Below, piece by piece: positions 19,133-27,856 of a DNA stretch of 27,856 nt. Where the stretch lies: NCBI RefSeq assembly GCF_963678635.1, contig NW_026971217.1, positions 1-27,856 of the forward strand, read 5' to 3'. This stretch comes from Symsagittifera roscoffensis. Taxonomy: Eukaryota; Xenacoelomorpha; Acoela; Convolutidae. A model generated the notes under the pieces. It ran no database searches. It saw only the letters and a program-made list of their open reading frames with translations, and was not told the origin of the DNA. Within the stretch, counting starts at the first letter, position 1; every line of letters begins with the position of its first letter. The position numbers and the translations under genes are program-made.

Positions 19133-21249
19133 GACTAAGTGAAATGGATAGTGTCCCGCTTACGAGATTTTCATTGCTTACCATAAAGTAGAGATGAAAC
19201 AGAGATTATTTCCGCCTTATGGAAAATGCGCTCAGTTTTCGGTGATTTAAAATTTTCTCTGCTCAAATAAATTTGTTTCGATCTAGTTGTATGAATATTG
19301 AGGCGTGACGGGAAATGTTCAAAGAGGCATTATATTATATTTTAATAACACTGAGAACCTTACGTAGGTCCGATTTTATTTTTCTAATTTACTGAGTTCG
19401 AACTTACCTTTGGATCGAAAAGAAGCCATGGTTTGTGATGTATTATTTGAAGCAGTCGATATCAATTGGCCGCACTCAACTATAAAACGTATCGGAGAAA
19501 TTCTTTTCTAATTTAGCTCTAACAAATGGCTACAACAAAACGAAAAAAAGTGACTTTAATCGAAACCTCATCAAAAATTTGGACACGTAATTTGGGGTCC
19601 CCTGTTCTGTCCCATTTAGCACTTAAGGCAAAGAAGCTTCACAAAAACAAGTTGTAAAAGCACTGAAATAGAATTCGTTTGTGATATTTTAAAAATTGAA
19701 TTTCAAAATTATATATCTTCTGTAAAAGCTGCAAATTATCGATTCCTAAAATGGTGTTTCATTTTTTGCACAAAAAAACTGACAAATAAAGGAAAGGCAA
19801 AAAAACAATAGAATACACTTTTTTTCTTAAATTACAGAAGGTATGGTAAGAAACTGTGTTCGGTATTGTTTTTAGGATTCTGTTTTGAATAGCGTAATAA
19901 ACAGTCACGGGAACAATTAGGAAAGCGGTGACAAAGGACTTTTTCCCTTCAAATTAAACCAAGATTTGCCAATTAAGCCTGACAACATTCATTTTCAAAG
20001 ACTAGCTAATCGGGTTCTTTCTTGCGAATTTTCACAAAATGAAAAAAAAACATGAAAAACGGTTCTAACCAATTACTTTAATTTTTCCACCTAAAATATT
20101 GAGCCATCATATAACAATAAAAAACTAGAACTTTACAGTACGAAACGGCTCTTTTTTGTCAAGTTATCTTAAAAACTGATACATGTTTTGAAATTCAAGG
20201 AAGTTTCAAGCAGTTTTCAGCAGAGCTTACCGAGTTATCCAATCAATAAAAGAGAATAAATAGAGTAAAATCTGGTTTGAAATTGGGTAAAAATGAAGAC
20301 AGTTGTTTTAGATATGATTCAGACCACAAGACTAGCAGGTACTGATTAGCCAAAAATAGAACAAAAGGGCCAAAAACAAGTACAAATTGTAATGTAATTT
20401 TTTATTAACAGCAACTTCTGAATTAAGTCGATACTTGAGATTTATTTAAAACACACTTTTTTGTGTTGAAAAACGCCCTAATGCGTGTCTAATTCGAGTC
20501 TTGAGCGAGATTGCGAATTATAAGGAAATATGGTAGAATCAACAAGGAAAAAAGGAATGCGGACTAGTTCAACTATTCTCCCCCAGCTAGTATTTCAATA
20601 TTTTCCCCCACTAATATCCCCCCCCCCCCCATTTCAAGAGAGGGGTTGTTTATTGAAGGTTTGGAAGTTTCTCTATGTTTTGACTTTAACTAAATGGCTA
20701 TAAGACGTGCTTAAGGAGGGCAGATAAGATTACATTTCATTAATTCCCATCATAAGGATTGACTAAATTAGCTGAAAGAACGGAGGTATATCGCGCCAGC
20801 GTCTAATTGACATCATTAGTGTGACGTTTGCGTGTTCTGTATTTCCGACTATTACAGTTTAAAAATTTTCATCCTTTTTCAGACTGTTTCTAATGGACAA
20901 AACTTGTGCCTTTCAGTCCCAGTTTCTATGGTTGTGATATTCGGTTTTAAATTACATTCGATGCTGCTTGTTCCATATCATGACACTTTTTTGACCATGA
21001 GAGTCAAATGGTAATTGCAACTTAAAATTTCACGAAAAAAAGGGAGACCAATTAGTTGTAATAATTTTCAGGACCAACTTTTTCATGTCGGAAAGCAGAA
21101 AAAAATGTCCTATATCTCGGGCAAAAAATGCTCTTTTACCTTTTCTTGCTCTGACTTTTTCTAAAACTTTAGGTTAGAAGTTCAACCTTAGTCTAAATTG
21201 AAGTCCAACCCGTTTTTTATCGTTGCCCATTGTTATTATTTGGCAATAT
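19133..21249. other. No gene recognised
   Basis: About 2.1 kb without a credible coding frame. A run of about 13 C follows TAATAT near 20619-20630. Nothing else was identified. Confidence 0.5.
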
Positions 21250-21344
21250 GGATCTACTTAACAATCTCCCCTTATTGTACCTACTAAAGAATCTCCCCCC
21301 CCCCCCCCTTTCTTGAAAGAGGGGGGAGATTCTTAAGTAGATCC
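21250..21344. repeat. Imperfect hairpin around a long C-run
   Basis: GGATCTACTTAACAATCTCC at the left pairs with the complement of AGATTCTTAAGTAGATCC at the right. Inside, AGAATCTCC plus a C-run pairs with GGGGGGAGATTCT. TACTAAAGAATCTCC is also a direct partial repeat of the left end. It could be a small foldback element. Confidence 0.7.
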
Positions 21345-21641
21345 GTTTATTCATATTTATTTTAAAAAAATTTTCTATTTTTTTTCATCAATTTTTTTTT
21401 GAAAACTGTGTGACTTCAGAGGTTGGTGAATAATATTTTTCAAAGCAGAGACAAAATTCGAACATGAATATGATTGTAAGCATGACTAATACTAATTGTT
21501 TTCGTATTTTTTAAATATTTTAATTGCTACGCTATGTAAGTGGCCTTCACGACCCTGGTTGGTTCCTGCCGGGTCCTGGGCCCTGGATTACTTAAGTACT
21601 GATTTGATCTTCTCGGAATTTTTTTGAATTAAATGGTCGGG

Positions 21642-21710
21642 GTTTTTTTTTATTTGCGAAAACCATTGATCATTATAGCTGATCAATGGTTTTCGCAAAT
21701 AAAAAAAAAC
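21642..21710. repeat. Perfect 31-bp hairpin, 7-nt loop
   Basis: The left arm 21642-21672 (G, nine T, ATTTGCGAAAACCATTGATCA) is repeated exactly in inverted form at 21680-21710, with loop TTATAGC. It has no homology to the other hairpins here. A candidate minimal foldback element or structured RNA. Confidence 0.9.
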
Positions 21711-21769
21711 ATTTATTAGATTTGAAACATTAACTTTTGTGCACCTCTAGAAAAATTCTATGATTGATT

Positions 21770-21860
21770 AGTCAAAAATGGATGTCATAAAAATCTTACA
21801 GGGTGACTTTTGGTCGGCGAGGTGATGGAATTTTCAAAAGGGGAGGGAATTTTCAACTAA
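21770..21860 (+). mobile_element. Fragment of the hAT-like family (3' region)
   Basis: AATGGATGTCATAAAAATCT, then TTTTGGTCGGCGAGG, follow the 3' part of the element at 9053-9095 (AATGGATGTCATAAAATATT, CTTTGGTTGGTGAGG). No termini were seen. Confidence 0.5.
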
Positions 21861-21924
21861 TTAGGGACCATGTTTGCTGTTTCACTTTTAAATTTAATTT
21901 TCTTAGTGCTTTCTCACTTTCTAG

Positions 21925-22045
21925 ATGTGAATTGGACTACGCATCCTACCCAGACCCCGAAATTGGCTGTTTGTCTTATTCACTACCCAACATGTGCTTT
22001 TCGTCTTAAGCACCACTCGAATTGGGCTGATCGGCATACATGCTG
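21925..22045. repeat. Degenerate copies of the 30-bp minisatellite
   Basis: About four units spaced 31, 29 and 30 bp, beginning near 21933, 21964, 21993 and 22023 (TGGACTACGCATCCTACCC, TGGCTGTTTGTCTTATTC, TGTGCTTTTCGTCTTAAGC, TGGGCTGATCGGCATAC). The first unit and its left flank (GTGAATTGGACTACGCATCC) match the start of the minisatellite at 27676 (GTGAAATGGACTAAGCATCC). Confidence 0.75.
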
Positions 22046-22058
22046 AAATTGATATTCA

Positions 22059-23230
22059 AACAAGACTGCTCGTATCAGGGCGAAGCCCTGAGTGTTCCGA
22101 CTGCCTTTTAAGGTTTATGGAGCAGTAATAACATTAAAGAATTCAATGAAATAAAACAAAATGAAAAAAAAAATTTTCTAAAATTTGAATTTTTTTTTGT
22201 AAAAATCATCCACCCACACGTCATATAAAGTACAAAAGAATAGATTTCGCTCCTTGTAACAAACCAATTATGACAAATAGGCTTCTTTTAACCAATTTGG
22301 AACGATTTCTAAGATGGATTAACTCTCCGCTTACGCGTTAATAACGCGAATTATATCGCGCGTTAATTGTCCCAAATTGTCAAATAAGCCAAAATGGCAA
22401 TCTTTAAACCCTCATAACTTTACGAAAAAAAATCACAGGTGAAATATCTTCTCAAATTTAAGCTCAGGACAACAATACCTTTTGAATGATATAAAAAAAT
22501 TCCGTCAAAAAAGGCTTAGTTAAAAGGTCGAAATTTGTCTGAAAAAAAAAACCCACCCCGAGCACAAATATTCCGTTACTTTCGTATCGAAATTCGGAAC
22601 AATAAACAAATTTGAGAATGTCGAAATGCTATAGCGTTGTTCATATTATTTTTCATCATTCATTTGAATAGTTCAAATTTATTTATTGTTCCGACTTTCG
22701 GTACGAAAGTAACGGAATATTTGTGCTCGGGGTGGGGTTTTTTTTTCTTCAGACAAATTTCGACTTTTTAACTAGCCATTTTTGACCAAAATTTTTATAT
22801 CATTCGAAAGGTATTGTTGTCCTGAGCTTAAATTTGAAAAGATATTTCACCTGTGATCATTTTTCGTAAAGTTATGAGGGTTTAAAGATTGCCATTTTGG
22901 CCATTTTGACCAATTTGGGACAATTAGCGCGCGATATATTTTCGCTCTATTAACGCGTAAGCGGAGAGTTAATACGTCTTAGAAATCGTTCCAAATTGGT
23001 TGAAAGAAGCTTATTTGCCATAATTGATTTGTAACAAGGAGCGAAATCTATCCTTTTGTACTCAATATGGCGTGTGGGGGGATAATTTTTATTTAAAAAA
23101 TTCAAATTTTAGAAAAAAAAATTTTCATTATTTTTTTTTCATTTAATTTCTTAAATGTTATTACTGCTCCATAAACATTAAAAGGCGGTCGGAACATTCA
23201 GGGCTTCGCCCTGGTACGAGCAGTCTTGTT
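22059..23230. mobile_element. 1.17-kb foldback element with arms of about 550 bp
   Basis: AACAAGACTGCTCGTA at 22059 and its inverse at 23230 bound a near-palindrome that meets around 22640 with roughly 60 bp of unpaired centre. Paired blocks run the whole length: TCAGGGCGAAGCCCTGA near both ends, TTTGGAACGATTTCTAAGA, TTACGCGTTAA, ATATCGCGCG, and CACAGGTGAAATATCTT. The paired blocks continue with GACAACAATACCTTT, CCACCCCGAGCACAAATATT and CGGAACAATAAA. It has no coding sequence. A small hairpin (TCAGGGCGAAGCCCTGA) sits about 16 bp inside each end. The flanks give no obvious target-site duplication. Mobilised by an unknown transposase if mobile. Confidence 0.92.
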
Positions 23231-24054
23231 GTTTTGTATATTTACTTTGTTGCATGCTTATTTCAAAATAAGTACTGTGAAATAAGTAATTCTTAATATT
23301 AAGCAAACAGTTAGCTTTTCGAGGAATTTATTTTGAAGAAAACTTGGGTTATAATTGATTATAACTGATTATAAGAGATTTGAATTTGAAAAAAAAATTG
23401 ATTTTTTGAAGAGAAAAATGAATTATAATAGATTAAAATAGATTATAATGAACTTATAATTTTCAAAAATAGTTGATTATACTGGATTAAAATTCCATTA
23501 TATGTTATAAATTTGCCACGATAATCGATGACATAGATAACATTATAGTCAATAAAAAACATTGTTGCAAAAAAAAACATGAAAATTCGGTTCGGGTGTA
23601 AATTTTAAAAAAAATTGGAAGTCCATCAAAGGTTTAAAACTGATGTAAAAAGCGGTCAAGGTAATTTTCACATTTAATAGTAACTAATGAAAGCTTTCTG
23701 CAAATTATGTAAGTTCTTTTTACTCACTATTTGGCTTGCAATCCTGTCGGCTTGATGTGTGGTACCCAAATTTAGCGACAACCAATACGATGTTTGGTTC
23801 ACATGTCTTGTACCAATTCAATTTGTTCTGATTTTTATAGTGAAAAAAATGATCGCTGCGCCGATTTTTTAAAAAGCAGAAGTTTTTGAGCAGACTGATT
23901 ATGTCTAGTTAGTCAATAGCAGCTTAAAAATCTAGAAAAACGCAATTTGTAACAAAAAAAAATCAGCTCTTTCGTTAAGATTCTGCAGATGGTTTATGTG
24001 TAAAAAAAGTGTCGAATTTTTAAAAAAAATTGGACACATTTTATTTTAAATTGG
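23231..24054. other. No gene; degenerate ATTATAA repeats
   Basis: Between about 23348 and 23510 a loose repeat of about 10 bp, GATTATAA(C/T)T-like, recurs many times. The rest is unassigned. Confidence 0.55.
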
Positions 24055-24232
24055 CTGCTCTTGTTTTTAATGGTCTTCTTTGTCTCGAAGTTTCTAAAGG
24101 CATCAAAATACCTAAGTTACTGTTTGTTTATGGGTCAAGATTTTATTCTTGAAATCAAAAGAAGCTGTAACTTAATTCTTCATTTTAAGAATTTGGTAAA
24201 CAAAGAAGATGATTAAGAACAAGCGCAACAAA
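24055..24232. repeat. Imperfect inverted repeat, about 70-bp arms
   Basis: The left arm from GCTCTTGTTTTTAATGGTCT through TCTTTGTC, AAAGGCAT and CTAAGTTACTGTTT pairs with the complement of the right arm (AAGCTGTAACTTAATTCTTC ... CAAAGAAGATGATTAAGAAC, AAGC). The loop is about 45 nt. No shared termini with the other elements. Confidence 0.65.
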
Positions 24233-25059
24233 GAGAATGAACAACCACAGAATTATGTGAAAAAAAATCTAAAATGTGAATAAACAACAACGGGTTTATG
24301 TGAAAAATGAAAAAAAAGAATACAAATAAGCGTAAAATAACAAAGTTTAGCAGCTTTGGCTGGAAATGAATCAATGAGAAAAGTGACTCTCATCCACTTT
24401 TTTAAACTAGTTTAAAATGTCAAACCCATTATCAATATAATATATCTCTTGACTTGATCTGACCCATATTTTTGCGCAGAAAAATAAGAAAGACACACGC
24501 GTGCAAAATTTTCTGCCACTTTCAAAAATTTTTATTCAATTATTAAGGAACAATTATTAAGTAATAGGCTGTTTAGGGGCTGAAACTTTTGCGGAGAACT
24601 GAAAAAAAAAAGTTCAAACTCATACGCTTTACCCGAATGACCTCAATAATTCTAGAAATTCTTACAACAACAGTATTGTTCTTGTCGTCAAATTAACAAA
24701 TGGGCTCTTTCTAATTTTATGCAATAAGCATTTTTCACGGAGGAAAGAGTTTAACAGTTTAGTTGAGATATACACGGGAAAGTGATGATAAACCTATGAC
24801 AATAACTTCATTTGTTCCAAGTGAGTTGAAAGATAAATATGCAAATTGAACCGCCTCAGTGCATCATAAAATCAGTCAGTTTTGAAGGGATGTGTAATGA
24901 AAAAATATTGCAGCTGATTTCTACCTGTCAGGCATGATTGATGGGAAAACCCACGTTCAGTTTCAAGCATTACTATTCGATTATTTCATGATTCTAGTAC
25001 CTGTCTTTCTAACATTGAGAAAAGTTTTATAATATCAAACTAAAGATTGATTATAATCT
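24233..25059. other. No gene recognised
   Basis: AT-rich; no coding frame, RNA gene or repeat that I can support. Confidence 0.5.
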
Positions 25060-25433
25060 GGGACCGATCGTTTATTAGCAGAACCATCTTTTAGCGTAAA
25101 AAATGAAAAATGAGTCTTTTAGCAGACCAACAAAATAAAGTGATGGATGATTCTTGACAGACTCAAAAAGACGCTCAGTCTGGGGCCAAGCTTCCCCAAT
25201 TAAGTCAATTATCTGACGATTTGTCCACAAAACTATCAGCTTCAAAAACACAACAGTCTAATTAGCGGCAACAAAGATTTACGCGCACAAAAACACTTAT
25301 GTTGAATTGAAGCGCAGCGGAGCAAGCGGTCGCTAATTGCCAATGCCGCGTTTGAATTTAGCTATCATACTTTATAATTGTTCTGAGTCTGCTAAAAAGC
25401 CGTTCTGCTAAAAAAGCGGTCTGCTATAATCCC
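25060..25433. mobile_element. 374-bp non-autonomous element with TTAGCAGA subrepeats
   Basis: The left part begins GGGACCGATCG, then TTATTAGCAGAACC, TTTTAGCGT and TTTTAGCAGACC. The right part ends GAGTCTGCTAAAAAG, CCGTTCTGCTAAAAAAGCGG, TCTGCTATAATCCC, so TTAGCAGA motifs point inward from both ends. No open frame of note. TATAATC occurs beside both ends (25052-25059 and 25425-25431), which could be flanking duplication or part of the repeat. Confidence 0.6.
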
Positions 25434-25501
25434 TAGCACCATCATAATCTTTCTTCTTCCGTGGAGAAACAAATCAATTATTAGATCGATTTATAAAACT
25501 A

Positions 25502-25989
25502 AACAAAACTGCTCACATCAGGAGAAGCCCTGAATGTCACGATTGCCTTTTAGGGTCCATGGAGCAAAAAATAACATAAAAAAATTAACTGCAATAAAAT
25601 AAAATTAAAAAAAAATTAGATTTTTTTTGAGAAACATCACTCCCACACGCCATATAAAGTACAAAGTATAGATTTTGCTCCTAGTAACAAATCAATTATG
25701 GCAAAAAAGCGTCCTTCAACCAATTTGGAACGATTTCTAACACGGATTAAATTTCATGATAGCGCGAAGTATATCGCGCGTTAATTGTCCCAAATTGGCC
25801 AAAATGCCAATCTTAAACCCCCATAACTGTACAAAAAAGATCACAGGTGAAATATCTTTTCAAATTTATGCTCGGGACAACAAAAACGTTTAAATGATAT
25901 AAAACTGGCTAATTAAAAAGTCAAAAATTGTCTGAAGAAACCCACCCCGAGCACAAATATTCCGTTACTTTCGTTACGAAAGTCGCAAC
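25502..25989 (+). mobile_element. Single arm of the AACAAGACTG foldback family
   Basis: AACAAAACTGCTCACATCAG starts a sequence that follows the left arm of 22059-23230 to its inner end. Matches include GCCATATAAAGTACAAA, CCAATTTGGAACGATTTCTA, ATATCGCGCGTTAATTGTCC, CACAGGTGAAATATCTTTTC and CCACCCCGAGCACAAATATT, then CGTTACGAAAGTCGCAAC. The inverted partner is absent, and another arm in the same orientation begins directly after. Confidence 0.88.
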
Positions 25990-26500
25990 AACAAGACTGT
26001 TCGTGTATCAGGGCAAAGTCCTGAATTTTGCCACTGTCCCTTACTTCATATCGAAATTTTTTCGGGAAAAGAAAACATCAAAAACGTATACATTTCGGAC
26101 AAAATCAAAGTGTAAAATTTTGAGTCGTACCAAATTAATACGCTACCAATTAGCTAGCCTCAATTCAATCTGTAACGATTTTGTTATGCGGGATAACTCA
26201 CCACGCATAAATATTTCGCGTTGCGCTCTCAGCATTATGAATAAACTCTTCAAAACGCGCCTAATTTAGTCCAGAACATGGCAAGTTTGGCAATTTTCAG
26301 ACTCCCAGAACTTTATAAAAAATAATTGGAGGTAGACTATCTTCTTATAATTGAACTCAGGAAGTCGATATTGTCAATGGGACAAAAAAAAATTTTGTTG
26401 AAAATTATTCGTTCGATCGGTGAAAACTGGCTGAATAAAAAAAACACACCGAGCACAAATATTCTGTTTTCTTCAAAAGTCGGAACAAAAATAAACAATT
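25990..26500 (+). mobile_element. Second single foldback arm, other subfamily
   Basis: It starts AACAAGACTGTTCGTGTATC and resembles the arm at 5527-5980 more than its neighbour: AATTAATACGCTACCAATTA, TGCGGGATAACTCACC, AAATATTTCGCG, TAGTCCAGAACATGGC, then CGAGCACAAATATTCTG and AAAGTCGGAACAA. Head-to-tail with 25502-25989. Open frames of 80-113 codons cross it but are not conserved in the sister arm. Confidence 0.78.
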
Positions 26501-27320
26501 CTTTCTGTTTTGCGCAAGTCTATAATAACTTACAATCGATTATTCTATTCGATCAATCATTTTTGTAGTTTTTTTTTGAGAAAAATGTTTTTTATTTCAA
26601 TCGGATCTGACACATTTTCATCGATTTAAATATCTTTGGTTTATCCATTTTGTTTTTAACCATGTATATCTATAAGTTGTTTTTATAGGCGCTGGTTGAA
26701 ATGAAAACTTTTGAAATTGTTCAAATCAGTTACAAAATAACCGTTTTTTCCCAACTTTTGTTGATTCTGTTTTTTCCTCATGATGACTCAGGAATCGATT
26801 TTTTTTCCAACATCATCTGAGCACATTGTTTAAGGTTTATGACTTATTTGATTTAGCTTATTTCTCAATTTTTGCGAGAATTGTTCAATTAACTTGAAGG
26901 CATCTATATGAATTTTCTGTTTACTAGTAAATTTAAGCGGTCAGATGAATAAAAATGCGACAAACATCTTAAGAGATTTTTTATTGACAATAATAATAAA
27001 ATGAATTCCATGATAGCTATAAAAGTTATTTTGTGACGCGACAACTCTCTGACAAAATTACGTATTATAGTTTCGTACAATCGGATTTAGTAAGTTTTCT
27101 CTAATGGCTATAAACAACTATAATAAAAAATTAACTGAGGTTATATTCATTAGGAAAAATCAAATTTATTATCGGTTGAATTTTTTCAAGCACCTAGTTC
27201 TAGTACTTGAATCAATTGTAACAAAGTCTGTATAAAAATTCCTTCCCGCACTGAAGTTTCATGGATAATAATCGGTTACATTGGTTTTTTGTTGTCAGTC
27301 TCTATAAAATTTCAAATTTC
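26501..27320. other. No gene recognised
   Basis: AT-rich sequence without a supported coding frame or repeat. Confidence 0.5.
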
Positions 27321-27395
27321 GGGACCATTAACGCATGATATTTTTCGTGCTAATAAAGGATAAGATCTAATCCGTCTTAGAAATCCGTCTTTTCA
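27321..27395 (-). mobile_element. Worn fragment of a foldback arm
   Basis: GGGACCATTAACGCATGATA, then TTTTTCGTGCTAATAA and TCCGTCTTAGAAATC, align with the right arm at 22918-22990 (GGGACAATTAGCGCGCGATA, ATTTTCGCTCTATTAA, ACGTCTTAGAAATC). No termini here. Confidence 0.6.
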
Positions 27396-27525
27396 ATATT
27401 GTTCAATGTTTTTTTTACCAAGCAGTATTTTTACATGCTTTTTCTCTGGAACAAAATGAAAATTATTATCTGCTTAATGCAATATAATTCAAACGATTAA
27501 TTTGAAATTGATTATGAGTAAATGC

Positions 27526-27600
27526 AAGACTGCTCACTGCTCAGGCAACGCCCTGAACGTCTCGTCTGCCTTTTAACTGCTTTTGTGAAATTAAACGGTT
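27526..27600 (+). repeat. Solo terminus of the AACAAGACTG foldback family
   Basis: TGCAAGACTGCTCACTGCTC, AGGCAACGCCCTGAACGTC and CTGCCTTTTAACTGC match the outer 60 bp of the family, including the terminal hairpin (AGGCAACGCCCTGA is a worn form). It stops before the arm interior, about 80 bp from the minisatellite. Confidence 0.75.
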
Positions 27601-27680
27601 TGATAACTTTGATTACCTTAAGCAATTAAATTTAAATTTTGTTTTATTTTGTTTCACTGCTTTGTCGCGTCCCACGTGAA

Positions 27681-27856
27681 ATGGACTAAGCATCCTACCC
27701 GCCTTCTGACATGGGCTGTTCATCCTACCTTGCACCTGACATGGACTGTTCATTCTACCCGCCACCTGACATGGACTGTTTATCCTACCCGTCACCTGAC
27801 ATGGACTGTTTATCCTACCCGCCACCTGACATGGACTGTTCATCCTACCTTGCACC
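27681..27856. repeat. 30-bp minisatellite, runs off the window
   Basis: Five full units and one partial unit of exactly 30 bp (consensus ATGGACTGTTCATCCTACCC, GCCACCTGAC) at 27681, 27711, 27741, 27771, 27801 and 27831. The array continues beyond the right edge. Because 30 is a multiple of three, both strands read open through it. The minus strand gives repeated NSPCQVAGR-type decapeptides and the plus strand gives DMDC-SYPPP. No start, splice or domain evidence makes it a gene. Confidence 0.93.

Noticed and set aside
25928-26568. Open frames of 113 and 80 codons on the plus strand
   Set aside because: They lie across foldback arms and are not kept open in the sister arms at 5527-5980 or 22059-23230.
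27681-27856. Possible CRISPR-like repeat array
   Set aside because: Units are contiguous with no spacers; it is a simple minisatellite in eukaryotic DNA.
1-27856. tRNA, rRNA or prokaryote-style operons
   Set aside because: None recognised on reading either strand; a covariance-model search was not possible here.

Overview
The window is about 28 kb of AT-rich eukaryotic DNA and looks like an animal genome. No prokaryotic gene organisation is present. The only clearly coding sequence is (i) decayed Ty3/gypsy retrotransposon gag and pol, and (ii) two short minus-strand exons that join in phase across an intron with GT...AG ends and encode an RII-alpha type dimerization/docking domain, the domain found in PKA regulatory subunits and related animal and ciliary proteins. 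I cannot name the species. No tRNA, rRNA or CRISPR array was recognised.

The dominant structure is a direct tandem duplication of about 8.07 kb. Copy 1 is 1632-9697 and copy 2 is 9698-17780. The copies abut with no spacer and differ by roughly 25-35 substitutions (counted by eye) plus a few indels. Each copy carries, in order: the internal part and 3' LTR of a dead gypsy element, the two R2D2-domain exons, a degenerate arm of a foldback element with a perfect 24-bp hairpin, an 872-bp foldback element, a truncated hAT-like non-autonomous element, and a complete 490-bp hAT-like element with an 8-bp target-site duplication. The 5' LTR and the start of gag lie left of the duplication and occur once only.

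Left of the duplication (1-1631) are a reverse-oriented fragment of the hAT-like family, unassigned AT-rich sequence, and the 5' LTR. Right of it (17781-27856) no gene was found. This flank holds a truncated relative of the 872-bp foldback element (about 18515-18855), several hairpins, and one nearly complete 1.17-kb foldback element with arms of about 550 bp (22059-23230). Two single arms of that family sit head to tail (25502-26500), and solo termini occur elsewhere. A 374-bp terminal-inverted-repeat element is present (25060-25433). A 30-bp minisatellite runs off the right edge (27681-27856), and a degenerate version of it lies next to the 1.17-kb foldback element.

The two most interesting observations are the exactly placed tandem duplication that doubles the R2D2-domain exons, and the modular foldback family. 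Its arms occur paired, single, in tandem and as minimal hairpins, and at two loci they lie beside the same 30-bp minisatellite.
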